A stretch of 64,000 bases of DNA from Echinarachnius parma (Eukaryota; Echinodermata; Echinoidea; Clypeasteroida; Echinarachniidae). Shown piece after piece: positions 22,033 to 33,422 of this stretch. Every line of letters begins with the position of its first letter. The first letter of the stretch is position 1. The notes under the pieces were generated by a model. That model saw only the letters and a program-made list of their open reading frames with translations. It was not told where the DNA came from and did no database searches. The stretch is from the NCBI GenBank assembly GCA_037951105.1, contig JBAMJV010003008.1, forward strand, positions 157,001 to 221,000. The letters are read 5' to 3'. A program made the position numbers and the translations under genes.

Positions 22033-24214
22033 GTTCTACCCTTTGCTATTTAAGTGAATTCATCGATGTTGATTCTGCCTGTCTGATAACCCCCTTTTTT
22101 CTTCGCATTATGCACTATATATGATCATTGCCCATCTCAAATGATCCATCAGTTATGGATGCTGAATTAATGCTATAATTCTTCCACCATCCACCCCCAT
22201 CTCACATCCATCCCCCTTCCTCAACTACAACCCCACAAAACCCATCCCACCCCCTTTAATATATGATGCTGTTTTTTTATAAATAATGTACATCCACCTC
22301 CACTACATATCTGTCCCATGTTGCTCAATAAACCCCCTTAGAACTATCTCCTATAATATGGCCTTTCTTTATGATCATTCTCATTTCTCAAAAGGTCCAT
22401 CAGTTATGGATGCTAAATTAATGCTATAATTCTTCCACCATCCACCCCTATCCAACAACCTCCTTACTCAACCACAACTCTGCAAAACCCATCCCCACCC
22501 TATCATGCTGTTTTGTATAAATAATGTCCATCCACCGCCACCACATTATCTTTCCCACGTTGCTCAATAACCCCCTTTTTATCTCCTATTATATGCTCTC
22601 TATATGAGCGTTCCCACATCTCAAATGATCCATCAGTTATGGATGCTAAATTAATGCTATAATTCTTCCACCATCCACCCCCATCCCACAACCTCCTTTC
22701 TCAACCACAACTCTGCAAAACCCATCCCCACCCTATCATGCTGTTTTGTATTTAAATAATGTACATCCACCTCCACCACATTATCTGTCCCAGGTTTTTC
22801 AATAAATCCCTTTCTTTCTCCTGTATTATATGCTCACTTTATGAGCATTCCCACATCTCAAAAGGTCCATCAGTTATGGATGCTAAATTAATGCTATAAT
22901 TCTTCCACCATCCACCCCCATCCCACAACCTCCTTTCTTAACCACAAAAAACCCATCCCCACCCTATCAAGCTGTTTTGTATAAATAATGTCCATCCACC
23001 TCCACCACATTATCTTTCCCACGTTGCTCAATAACCCCCTTTTTATCTCCTATTTTATGCTCTCTATATGAGCGTTCCCACATCTCAAAAGATCCATCAG
23101 TTATGGATGCTAAATTAATGCTATAATTCTTCTACCATCCACCCCCATCCCACAACCTCCTTTCTCAACCACAACTCTGCAAACCCATCCCCACCCTAAC
23201 ATGCTGTTTTGTATAAATAATGTTCATCCACCTCCACCACATATCTGTCCCACGTTGCTCAATAAACCCCTTTCTATCTCCTAGTATATGCTTGCTGACC
23301 ATTCCCATTTCTCAAAAGGTCCATCAGTTATGGATGCTAAATTAATGTTAATGATTCCCCCACCATCCATCCCCATCCCAAACTCCTTCCTCAACTACAA
23401 CCCCCCCCCCCCCCCCCAAACCCATCCCATATATATATATGCTGTTTTGTATAAATAATGTACATCCACCTCCACTACATATCTGTCCCACGTTGTTCAA
23501 TAACCCCCCTTTTATCTCCTAATATGCTCTATTTATGATCATTCACATTTCTCAAAAGGTCCATCAGTTATGGATGCTAAATTAATGTTAATGATTCTCC
23601 CACCATCCACCCCCATCCCACAACCTCCTTTCTAAACCACAACTCTGCAAAACACATCCCCACCCTATCATGCTGTTTTGTATAAATAATGTACATCCAC
23701 CTCCACCACATTATCTCTCCCATGTTGCTCAATAACCCCCTTTTTATCTCCTATTATATGCTCTCTATATGAGCATTCCCACATCTCAAATGATCCATCA
23801 GTTATGGATGCTAAATTAATGCTATAATTCTTCCACCATCCACCCCCATCCCACAACCTCCTTTCTTAACCACAACTTTGCAAAACCCATCCCCACCCTA
23901 TCATGCTGTTTTGTATTTAAATAATGTACATCCACCTCCTCTGTCCCACGTTTTTCAATAAACCCCTTTCTTTCTCCTGTATTATATGCTCACTTTATGA
24001 GCATTCCCACATCTCAAAAGATCCATTAGTTATTGATGCTACATTAATGCTATAATTCTTCCACCATCCACCCTTATCCCACAACCTCAACCTCAACCAC
24101 AACTCTGCAAAACCCATCTCACCCTAACATGCTGTTTTGTACAAATAATTTACATCCACCTCCACCACACTATCTGTCCCATGTTGCTCAATAAACCCCC
24201 TTCTATCTCCTATA

Positions 24215-24467
24215 TGTGACCGGCTATAGCAAAACCCGGCACTTGTCGGTAAAAATCAAAATGTAGACTTTCACACCATTAAAAAGGCCCCATCACAAGC
24301 TTTCATTTGATGCTTTGTTCGAACTAATTGGTCAATCATTGACGAAGATATGATTGTTTCAATTTTACAATCATAGGTCTTTTACGCACATTGTGTGAAC
24401 TTGAAATGCCCATTTCTTCAAAACATGAATTACCGACAAGTGCCGGGTTTTGCTACAGCCGGTCACA
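24215..24467. mobile_element. TA-flanked MITE (TGTGACCGG termini) inserted in satellite
   Basis: TIRs of about 36 bp (TGTGACCGGCTATAGCAAAA, then CCCGGCACTTGTCGGT) are mirrored on the right. TA flanks both ends. Removing the element restores 'ctcctatatgctc', the normal satellite sequence, which makes TA the target duplication and points to a Tc1/mariner-type mechanism. Length 253 bp. The sister copy is at 50949-51202. Confidence 0.88.
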
Positions 24468-24648
24468 TATGCTCGCTTTATGATCATTCCATTTCTCAAA
24501 TGGTCCATCAGTTATGGATGCTAAATTAATGTTAATGGTTCCCTCCCACCAACCATCCACCCTCCATCCCAAATCCCACAACTGGACCTCCTTGTCTCTT
24601 TCTCTCTCTCTCTCTCTCTCTCTACAGCCCCTCAAATTAATCATGTGG

Positions 24649-25135
24649 TTAAAGGGATCTAGTAACATTGTCCAATTCCACAAAACTAGTCTAGAACTCT
24701 AGTGGTTCTCTCATACCTCATCCTCATACTCGTCCGATGAAAATCAGGCGACTTTGAAAGGGGTATTAGAATCCTAGCGGTTCTCTCATACCTTGTTGTA
24801 TTTGTATTTAAACCAATATAGAAGCATGGAACAGATTGTTTTTTTCTTTTCAACTTTCACTTTCGTTAAAAAGAGATATTTCCAATTGAAGTGTTCAGAT
24901 TTTTAATTATCCACTGGAAAGTTATAACTTGCCTACAAAGTCAGTGCAATGAGTTAGTGAATATCACTTTGCATTTTCACTCATTACTCGGCCATATACC
25001 ATCCCTTTAACATGCAATTTTCACACATTGCCTTTAGTCAATTAGTGGACATATTTGATCACAACAATACACATTTTATCAAGTATTCATCACCTTTTGC
25101 ACATGTATGTAAACAAAGTTACTAAATCCCTTTAA
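24649..25135 (+). mobile_element. TTAA MITE (AGGGATCTAGTAAC type) with internal duplication
   Basis: Bounded by TTAA at both ends. It is about 100 bp longer than its relatives, partly because 'ggttctctcatacct' occurs twice, 73 bp apart, with a foreign-looking segment between. Otherwise it has standard family landmarks. Confidence 0.82.
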
Positions 25136-25500
25136 TCCCTATCCAACATCCCACAACTTGACCCCCTCCTCTTCCTCTACCTCTTCCCCTTCTCCTTCCT
25201 CTCTTTCTCTCTCCCTCTCTCTACATCACCCGTCTCCGTCTGCGAATCTACCAAGACGGGAGGCGGACGTACAGCCCCTAAAATTAATGAACCCCCTATC
25301 CAACAGCCCACAACCGGAGTTACGGACCCCCTTCTCATTCCCTTCCTCTCCCCCTTCTCCTTCTCCTCTTTCTTTTGCAGTCTTCTACTTCTCTTTCTAC
25401 TTCTCTTTCATTCTCTCTCTCTCTCCACATCACCCGTCTCCGTCTGCGAATCTATCAAGAGGCGGGCAGCCCCCCAAATTAACGTGGGTGATTGCCCACC
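25136..25500. repeat. CT-rich tandem units, ~190 bp
   Basis: Two or three units share 'atccaacagcccacaac', 'ctccttctcc', 'acatcacccgtctccgtctg' and 'cgaatcta'. A related piece lies at 24560-24640. The 207-codon plus-strand frame at 25158-25781 is Ser/Pro/Leu low complexity from this tract and is not supported as a gene. Confidence 0.75.
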
Positions 25501-26237
25501 CAATTAAAACCCGGGCCGCCGGGGGAGCTATATGTAAATGCTCGAAGGCCATTTGCCCCCGCATACATGTACATTTACATGTGCACATGTATGTTTATAC
25601 TATACATGTACATACAATGTACACGCACCAGGCACGCTCAGGCATTTTTTTCTCTCTGGCTGTAATCAGCGGCGACAGGGGGCTGGCATACGTACATGCT
25701 TGTTTGTATGTATGTACATGTATACTTATGTATTGCCGATCTGGTAATTCAATCGTTCGTTCGTTCGTTCGGCAAGGTTGAATCACCGACTAATTTCCCA
25801 AGTGGATACCCCGTTCCGGTTGGTTTGGCGAGCTAGTTAGTTTTTCCTGGAGCCCCTTTATTATATAATTTTACTTTTTTTTTTCTTCTTTATCCTCTAG
25901 ATATTTTGTGTTTAATCATACTGATCTATCTGGCAGGCAATGTCATTTCTGTATTTTGTTTTTGTTTTTGTTTGTTTTGCTCATCCTCAGTTTGTCAGTT
26001 CGTTGTGTGGTAATTTGTTTGTGTAACTGGGGTTGAACCGGACCAACATGGGGTTATATTCGCATATATATGCATCCATCGGGGAGATTTGTGTGTGAAC
26101 TATGAACTGTCCAGTGATTAGCGTGAATGGTCATAGCAAAGCCGTATCTGACTTACAGTTGGTTCTACATGTATAACTTCAATATCAAATTCAAATTCAT
26201 TCCGTTTCCAATAAAAAACAATACAGAAGTATATATA
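25501..26237. other. No gene recognised; ACATGTA-rich and (TTCG)n
   Basis: 'acatgtacat' type words are dense at 25560-25730, and a TTCG tetranucleotide run lies at about 25752-25771. No exon evidence. Confidence 0.5.
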
Positions 26238-27222
26238 CTCCGCAAAAAAAGAAACTGGACACTTGTATGAGATCAAATATTTCGTATTCATTAACAATAA
26301 AATATATGATATTGTATATCAAATTAAAGATAAAATTACCCTCTTCAATATTCGCATGAAATCCAGATGAAATCATTCATGCATGACTTGTCACGGTCAA
26401 TTAACCACACCAAGGTCTGTTTTCAAAAATAGCAAAAATGGAACATCCACTTAACCATATAAATGTTGATAAGCATAATCTAAAACGCTATATTCATGAG
26501 ATGGCATAATTTTTCATTACAAATGTGACCTTTTCTATCTTCATCTCAATAAAGAGTAAAAATGAAGAAAAATTGTGAACGTTAAAGGTGTTATTTTCAT
26601 CCAAAAGTAACAAAATGGGGAATTCCATGGCAAAGCTTTATTAGTCAAAACCACAGTTTGTGCCCTTATTTCAGCATGAAAATGGTATAAATTCTTCTCT
26701 AGAATTATACCATAGTCCAAAGATCTTCAAAACATGAAGTCACCCTTGGTCAAACATTTCGGCAGTCTTTAACATGACATTTCTCTAGGTAATTATGGTT
26801 AAAATTGCAGGGGACACATGAAATAGACAAGCTTCATGCCTGTAATACAGACCAGTATGATAATGCTCTCATAACCTGGCCCTGTTTTATTGACAAATTT
26901 GTATTTCCAGAGTTTGTTCATAACAATAAAGTTGAATAATGTCATAATTTACTTGCCCCGCTCATCTTGTTTTAAGTGAAACGCTTACTATCATTTCAGT
27001 CGAATGGTGTGGTCCTCCATTGTTTTGCTATTTTTGAAAACAGACCTTGCTAGTGTTAATTGACCATGGCATTTCATGCATGAACGATTACACATTTAAG
27101 TTATACCCTGCATGTAGAGGACTAATTTCCCTTTAATTTGATATATGATCATGTACACTTTATCGTACATTAATATGAAATATTTCAACTTATACAAGTG
27201 TCCAGTTTCTTTTTTTGCGGAG
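26238..27222. mobile_element. Tc1/mariner-like non-autonomous element, long inverted arms
   Basis: Ends are CTCCGCAAAAAAAGAAACTG with gacacttgta, and the mirrored tacaagtgtc, CAGTTTCTTTTTTTGCGGAG, flanked by TA on both sides. The inverted similarity extends inward about 210 bp: 'caaggtctgttttcaaaaat' and 'gcatgacttgtcacggtcaa' at 26380-26440 face 'tttttgaaaacagaccttg' and 'ttgaccatggcatttcatgc' near 27025-27080. The 985-bp element has no transposase frame. The superfamily is inferred from the TA duplication only. Confidence 0.85.
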
Positions 27223-27685
27223 TATATATATGCAGGTTTTACAGTTAAACATTTGTAAAAGCAAAAAAATACCATACTCTGTACTATAAACAACATTGTG
27301 CAAACAACACAGATGTATGTACATATTTTATAAGCAGTCCTAAAAAATTTGTTGTAAAAGCAGTTTCACGCATCTAAAACCAAAAATAATACTACAAAAA
27401 AATTGATTAAGGCAATTAAAGCTTGCCTGTAAACAGTTCAATAATTAGCATATCAATGGTCTCTCTAAACAAAATTAGGGTGTGTTCTGTCTGGTATTTA
27501 TTTACAGAAGACCACATAAAAAACAATCTTTGTAGTTTAACAGTTCATGAACTCAGAAATAAAATGAAATTGAATAACGAAGCCACCCACACTCTAAAAT
27601 ATTTATAATCACAAATGGATTGTTTTATTAAAATTGAATTTGACTGCGTTGTAGCTCCACCCTAACTAACGTACATGTATGTCTT
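27223..27685. other. No gene recognised
   Basis: AT-rich. The 61-codon frame at 27423-27608 has no features of note. Confidence 0.45.
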
Positions 27686-27985
27686 TTCTAATTACTGTAA
27701 CAATGCGATTATGGGCTATAATTGAGTCGCTGACCCATTGCAGTTTTGTTTGTTATGTCAGGGTTACTATATAGGCGAGCTGCAGGCTTCATTTGCCTCA
27801 TTGTGGATTGTAAATATAAAAATGGAATATTTGACTGAATCGTTCCCCCACCATGACCAAGCATTGACTAAGTACCGTAACAAAGCAATTACGGGCTATA
27901 ATTGAGTCGTTGGCCCGTTGCAGTTCTTGTTGTTGTTATTATATGCATGTAGGCGGGGGTGCATGCTTCCAGCCTCATTAAGGAG
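27686..27985. repeat. Two-copy tandem duplication, ~180-bp unit
   Basis: Both copies contain 'tgtaacaatgcgattatggg' or its variant, 'ctataattgagtcg', 'cccgttgcagtt', 'ataggcg' and 'gcttc…gcctcatt'. Divergence is moderate. Confidence 0.75.
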
Positions 27986-28235
27986 ACCTACCGCAGTGCA
28001 TTTGAAGTTCAAGATTTATCGAGGTTAATGTTATTATTTAAATTCTTTGATGACTAGTTTGTATTCCATCTACAATGTACATGTAGGCAGGCTAGCAAAC
28101 ACTAGCTTTAAAACCCCCAAAAATATACCAATGACCGATTTTTTTCTTTTTCTTCTCTTTATGGCAGAAATCAACTGAGCATTTTAGGTTTAACTGCTTA
28201 GAATATATTATAAAAGAGGTCTATATTCTATTGAA
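27986..28235. other. No gene recognised
   Basis: Short AT-rich spacer between two local duplications. Confidence 0.4.
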
Positions 28236-28665
28236 TTATTGATACATTTTCTTTATTATAATGCAAATTCTATTTTTTTAAAGAAGAAAATCTCCATCTC
28301 TTTCAGTGATCACCTCAGATCCCCCCCCCCCCCTTTTAATTCCTAGAAATTCCACTTTGATAAAGAGTGTTTAATTTATTCAACACTTTCATATTAAAGT
28401 TTTCTTTGCTAATGACTGCTATTGAAATAATTATTTTCTCAAGTGCTCTTTTGAAGTATTGATACATTTTCTTTACAATGCAAATTCTATTTTAAAAAAG
28501 AAGAAAATCTCCATCTCTTTCAGTGATCACCTCAGGTCCCCCCCCCCCCCCCTTTTTTTAATCCCTAGAAATTCCACTTTGATAATTTATTCAACACATT
28601 CATAAGTTTTCTTTGCTAATGACTGCTATTAAAACAATTATTTTCTAAAGTGCTCTTCCTTCAGC
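28236..28665. repeat. Two-copy tandem duplication, ~221-bp unit with C-runs
   Basis: Units start at 28236 and 28457 with 'tattgatacattttcttta'. They share 'tccatctctttcagtgatca', a poly-C tract of 13-15 nt and 'cctagaaattccactttgat'. High identity indicates a recent event. Confidence 0.88.
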
Positions 28666-28788
28666 AGAGGTCAAGAGGTCAACTCTGGATATTTTCTTTA
28701 TAAATACTTGCTTAGAATTCCATTCATTGCCATTTAAATGTCAGAAGGGGGGGGGGGTGTTCTACCCTAATAATTGCAATTCAGATGG

Positions 28789-29045
28789 CAGGGATCGACA
28801 CTAGCACTTGCCCGCTTGCCCGGGGCAAGTAAAAATTGGTGTCGGGCAAGTGTCTAGGTTGCTTGCTCCATCGGGCAACTGGATCATTGTTCAACTACAA
28901 GAGAACAATAATGTGTTTATCTCATCGAGAAGTAAGAGGGCAAGTACATTTTATATTGGGACAAGTAAAGTTTCAATATGTATGATTTTACTTGCCCAAT
29001 TGGGCTTATACAGGATTAAAAAGGTTAGTGTGGAGGCTTGCATAT
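28789..29045. mobile_element. CAGGGCTCGACAC-family MITE
   Basis: Left end cagggatcgacactagcact, then 'tgcccggggcaagtaaaaat', 'ccatcgggcaact', 'agagggcaagtac', 'cttgcccaattgggc' and a right end 'gttagtgtggaggc'. Very similar in layout to 60942-61160. The overlapping 101-codon frame is repeat-derived. Confidence 0.72.
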
Positions 29046-29528
29046 ATGGCTGCCAAAAGGGCATTTGGGTTTCTGACTCAGTAGGACTGGTATTTTCACC
29101 TTCCAAGGTTTAATGCAGTGATTAAGTAACTTTGTTCTTGTTTGAATAACCTTTTCGGTCAGATGTTTGGAAAGGTTACTTTGAGTAAAGTCATTACTCA
29201 GGGGAACCTTGTACAGTATGTTAAATCTACCACTTGAGGAGTACATGTATATTATGCAGTAGAGTTATATTACGAGGAAAATGGCTTTGAAAGCAAATTT
29301 TTATTTTACATCGTATTACATGTATGAATGAAGTATTGTAAATTTGCTAATCAAATGCAACTTCCTGTTTAACAATCTCTGTGTAATGTAATTTAATTTG
29401 TTCACATTAGCCAACGTTGACAATTAATTCATAGTATTCAGTAATGACGCGATTATTATTATAAAAAAAAAATTTGCTTCCTTGCTATTAAAGTGTGTTC
29501 ATATCTACTGAAGTCAGCTTTATACAAC
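29046..29528. other. No gene recognised
   Basis: AT-rich intron-like sequence with a poly-A tract near 29461. Confidence 0.45.
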
Positions 29529-29725
29529 TTAAAGGGAGGCCTGTAAAGTGTCTAACTCCACGAAAATTACTTGGAGCTTCCTCGTTTCTCTTCTACCGTG
29601 TTGTTTAGCTTATGGTAAGAGAAAAAATAAAATAGGGTTAGATTTTTTCAAATGCCCCTTTAGTATGACAATATCTATCATTCAGCTCAAAATCTATCAT
29701 TCAGCTTGACCGAGTTAATAATTAG
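29529..29725 (+). mobile_element. TTAA MITE (AGGTGCACC type), 5' half
   Basis: Begins TTAAAGGGAGGCCTGTAAAG then 'tgtctaactccacgaaaatt' and 'tctcttctaccgtgttgttt', matching 9201-9584. The right terminus is absent. Confidence 0.7.
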
Positions 29726-30281
29726 AATTCAAGATTAAACTTTACAAAATAAAACAGTTTTTTAAATTATCAACTGTGCCAAGTAAACAGCCACATTCAT
29801 ATCATAAGAAGTAACCAAAACTGACAGAGCGTTCCAGAGACGTTCTTTCTTCAAAATTTATTTTTAAATATAAATTTTCTGCTCATCACAGTCGTTGCGA
29901 GTTTTCCCCCTTACTCGTAAATTCCCCACACATAAAAAAAAACTCACACCGCAAATCACACTTAATCTCTCATTGAAACAAATCAAACGATTCAAAGGAA
30001 GAAAACAAATATTCCCTCGGCGGCCTTTAGGCGCTAACGGCTCACGCCGCCAACGCGCAATCCGTTTGCGAAGAAATCCTCTCTCCCATCTCCCCCAGCA
30101 GATAAAAGAACAAATTATGAAGAAAGAAAAAAAGGAACGTACGACTCTTGGCAACAGTGGCGTAGCTACGGGGGCCATGTGCCCCCCCCCCCCTCCTGTC
30201 CCCCCCCCCCCCCCCCAGTTAAACAATACCAAACATTGTGGGGAAATATATGTAAACAAAATAAAGAAATACATATTTAGG
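29726..30281. other. Unassigned DNA with hAT-like terminus and C-runs
   Basis: At 30156 the sequence cagtggcgtagctacggggg resembles a common hAT transposon end. Two poly-C tracts follow (30181-30193 and 30200-30216), and no matching right end is seen. 29990-30070 is locally CpG-rich ('ggcggcctttaggcgctaac'). The 156- and 136-codon frames on opposite strands overlap the poly-C tract (poly-Pro and poly-Gly) and are not supported as genes. Confidence 0.4.
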
Positions 30282-30546
30282 CAATGCTCGAAATCAGCAT
30301 TTAAGCTTGCTGGCCCAGGGCAAATTAGCTTTGGGTCACTAACAATAAAAGCTTTGAGTCACTAAATGTTATTGTTGCTTAATTACACTGGCCCGAATAG
30401 GAAACTAAATTTAACAGAATGTTTTTAATGTTTTTCTTTTTTGGGGGACACTAGACCCGGGCTTCAAGCCACTCGAGTTTGAAAAATCTTGTTTTTACTT
30501 TGCCCAACCGGGACATAAGGCAAAACAAGGTTAATTTCTAGCATTG
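30282..30546. mobile_element. CAATGCTCGAAAT-type MITE (relative of CAGGGCTCGACAC family)
   Basis: Left end caatgctcgaaatcagcatt, right end gttaatttctagcattg. Interior 'tggcccagggcaaatta' and 'tttgcccaaccgggac'. Non-coding, 265 bp. Confidence 0.65.
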
Positions 30547-31917
30547 CATAAGGTGTGCTCTCCCAATAATTCACATTCCCCCCCTCCCCCAATCAGTCTG
30601 ACCATGCTACACCTCAAGGCTGCCTAGCCTAGCCGCAGAGCGAGCGTAACGAGAGGCGAGAGGAGAATTGGAAACGAGCGAGAGAGGAAAGAGATGATGA
30701 CGTTTCGACAACAGATGCGTCCCCGGGGACCAATTTCGGACCCTTCGTCATTGTCTGCTTGCATCAGTACTGTCCTTCTCCGCTGCTGCGATCATTTTAC
30801 ACACACACCACAAAAACAAATAAACAAAATAGAGGAAGAGATTTTGTATTTTTTAAAGTGGAATAGAAACAGTGAGAGGGGAAAAAAACACAGCATTTTA
30901 AAAAGAATTTGTGAAGGAGAGGTGAGGTGAGCAGGAAATGGTTCTTGTAGAAAGTGGAAACAAAAAGTGAGTGGAGAAATAGTTTAGGCCATATTTATTT
31001 AGGTCACCAATTCTACTGTTTTTTTCAAGAAATGATGGAAAAGGTGGGGAAAAGACAGCATTCGAAGCGGAAGTAGAAAGATGAAAGGACGAAGCGAGGC
31101 AGTATTTTTTAAAAAGTTGTTCACAGAGAAATACATCAGAAGGGGAAACAGATTATAATTCAGCTCTTTTAGGATCGGAAATGCTAGTTTCCCTATAATC
31201 AAGCTGCATATCTTACAAGTCTGCTGAGTATCTGTTTTTTGTATTACTTTTCTTTTCTTTTTTATGTGAAAGTTACATAATGGTGTGTTGCTTGTTACTT
31301 GTTGCTTCATTTTATTGTATAAAAGTGTCATAATATTTTTTTTAATGGCTTTTTATGAAGTTTATGCGCAACCTATTTGCTTTTTTGTTTATTATTAGGT
31401 AGAATTTTGTAAGAATAGCTATCATAAAAACTTGGAATTCAAGTCCTCAGCGTGTCTTTTATCATGTTCTCTTAAATTATGTGAAATTGATCCAATACAT
31501 GTATTTGTGGGTTTATGATGAATTGTGTTGTAAAATGCTTGTGCTTATTACAAAAATAGAAGAAAAAAAATATAGTAAAACTTGGAATGGAATTTTTACT
31601 GAGTATATCTTTTTTTCCAACATAATTTTCTCATTTAGTTGGAAATGAGACAATACAGTACATCTACATAGTATGTATGTTTCATCATGCATTGTATTTC
31701 AAAGTGTCTTCATGTGAGAGAGACGGACAAAATTCTGTGAACTACAATCGTAGTTTATGCACGTCCCACTGACTCCCTAAATGCTGAATTCCTCGGAGGT
31801 TTAATTCGGTAGGCAGAATTTTGCGCGCCGCTAAATTGTGTCACCTGATCCGCGCCCATGATTTACATCCACCTTCCGTAATTCCTCGCACTCTGAGGCC
31901 ACATGCGAATTGCAGTT
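30547..31917. other. No gene recognised
   Basis: Starts with a purine-rich patch ('gcgagcgtaacgagaggcga' near 30644), then AT-rich sequence. The frame at 30999-31331 (minus, 110 codons) shows no domain. No repeat family member was identified. Confidence 0.4.
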
Positions 31918-32337
31918 TGACGTCACCGCCTCTGTGGTTAGGGATAAGTGTCCATGCGTCCAGGGCAAATTTAATCAAGCGATATCTGTCCAAATCACTC
32001 CGTAAATGTGTGTTTTATGTGCGTGTCATGTGTAAAGCAAGGTTTCTTGGCATACTAGTTCCGTTTGTAATAATTCAAGTTGAAATAACACACAAAAACG
32101 TTTACGTTGTATGAGTGACGTCGTCCCCGTCACTGTGACGTCATGTACATGAGTTAATGTGTTGTATGAGTGAATTACCAAGGAGGTTTACCTCCTTGGA
32201 ATTACTGTTCGTTTGATTGTCCATATGTATGTGTTTATGTCTGTATGTTTGTGTTTGCGTGTGTATGTGTGTCTCCGTGTGTATGAAGGCTCAAAAAACG
32301 GACAAAGACAAGATTTTAAACTGTCCGAATGACGTCA
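31918..32337. promoter_or_regulatory. Cluster of CRE palindromes (TGACGTCA)
   Basis: Perfect TGACGTCA octamers lie at 31918-31925, 32136-32143 and 32330-32337, with a 7/8 match TGACGTCG at 32116-32123. This octamer binds CREB/ATF bZIP factors. Three perfect copies in 420 bp is far above chance (about one per 65 kb). Whether it is a working enhancer is inference. Confidence 0.4.
32178..32199. repeat. Short perfect hairpin
   Basis: CCAAGGAGG-TTTA-CCTCCTTGG: nine-base arms and a four-base loop, lying inside the CRE cluster. It could be a MITE remnant. Confidence 0.7.
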
Positions 32338-32767
32338 CTGCCAATGATCCCTGGCTGGACACTTATCCCTGTCACACCTCCGCAACCGTTTCACTTCTCC
32401 GCTAATACAGTTACTTTGTCACTTACTGCTGCGTTCAAGCCAAAGCCTGAGCCTGACCTGTCATTCACTTATAGTGCAATTTTGTCCCTTCCTTTCCTTT
32501 TTCTTCTCCCTTATAATGTATGTTGTATGTTGTCATATCAGTACTCTTTATAAACGCCATCTCCTTCTTTCATGTTGTCCTTTCATTTGAATATTTTCTC
32601 TTTTTATTTGATATTTCCTCCTTTATGACTATAAATAATCTCTCTTTTTTATGTGTTTTTTCTTTTCCTTCTCTTTCAATATTCTCTTTCTTCCTTTCTG
32701 TCTGTTATATTCACTCTATTACGTTCTGTCATTTCTGTCTGATATGTGTGAAAAATCACATTAAATG
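32338..32767. repeat. Pyrimidine-rich tract
   Basis: About 32480-32760 is mostly T and C on the + strand ('ttcctttcctttttcttctc'). Short Phe/Ser/Leu-rich frames arise from it and are not genes. Confidence 0.6.
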
Positions 32768-33022
32768 GATGTAAAATGGCCGAGTAATGAGTGAAAATGC
32801 TACTCATTGCACTGACTTTGTACACAGTTACATAACTTTCCACCGGGTAATTAAAAATATGAAAACTTCAATCGTAAATGTCTTTCTAATGAAAGGGAAA
32901 TTTGAAAAACCTAAACCTGTTCCATGCTTCTATTGGTTATACAAATACAACAAGGTATGAGAGAACCACTAGAGTTCTAAGAAAGTTGTGTGGATTCGGA
33001 CGATGTTACTAGAGCCCTTTAA
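32768..33022 (-). mobile_element. TTAA MITE (AGGGATCTAGTAAC type), truncated
   Basis: Runs in reverse: 'atggccgagtaatgagtgaa', 'cattgcactgactttgtaca', 'aacaaggtatgagagaacca', ending 'atgttactagagcccTTTAA'. The distal third is missing. Confidence 0.75.
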
Positions 33023-33229
33023 TGATCTCATTTATTAGTAGTAACTCACCGGGGCACAATGGCTGATTATAATTAATTGAACGTGGGAAAACATACACAG
33101 AAGATGGCAATAGCTTTGTAATGAGTTCAGAATTTTAATTAAGAAAAGGCAATCATGCATGTATTAGAAGGAGATTATAATATGTGCATACAAATAGACA
33201 TAACACAAAAAGGGAGATCTTAATTCCTT
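33023..33229. other. No gene recognised
   Basis: Short AT-rich spacer between two transposon remnants. Confidence 0.4.
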
Positions 33230-33422
33230 GACTATGGGAACCGGGTGGGTTGTGTACAAAGTCTATGGGGATTTTAGAAACTCGAAGGGAAGGGATTAAG
33301 AAACAGGGCCCCCCCCTGGAGGAATTTTTAAAGGGCTTTTATTTAACCCGTTCCCTATGAGTTTATGAAATCCCTATAAGCTTTGTACACAAACCACGCG
33401 GTCCCCGTGGTCAAGGGGTTAA
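33230..33422. mobile_element. Head-to-head TAACCC-type palindromic repeat
   Basis: 'ttaattccttgactatggga' with 'ggttgtgtacaaagtctatg' on one side faces 'cgttccctatgagtttatga' with 'ctttgtacacaaacc' and 'caaggggttaa' on the other. Two ~80-bp half units are inverted around a C-rich centre. Confidence 0.75.

Larger units (their letters stand above)
21570..24600. repeat. Satellite array, ~235-bp unit, about ten copies
   Basis: Each unit carries 'ccatcagttatggatgctaa', 'attaatgctataattcttcc', 'accatccacccccatccca', 'atgctgttttgtataaataatg', 'tccacctccaccacat' and 'ttgctcaataaccccc'. The anchor word recurs near 22146, 22396, 22630, 22867, 23095, 23322, 23559, 23797, 24024 and 24504. The anchor spacing mostly falls between 227 and 250 bp. 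Two MITEs interrupt the array (21657-22032 and 24215-24467). The identical 62-codon minus-strand frames at 22503 and 23668 are translated satellite. Confidence 0.93.

Noticed and set aside
22503-23856. Two nearly identical 62-codon minus-strand frames
   Set aside because: They are the same part of two satellite monomers and are lost in other monomers.
25158-25781. 207-codon plus-strand open frame
   Set aside because: First two thirds are Ser/Pro/Leu low complexity from a CT-rich tandem repeat; the rest is ACATGTA-rich and TTCG microsatellite. No domain or exon signals.
29895-30365. 156-codon plus-strand frame with overlapping 136-codon minus-strand frame
   Set aside because: Poly-Pro and poly-Gly come from poly-C tracts, and the C-terminal part lies in a MITE. 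No recognisable domain.
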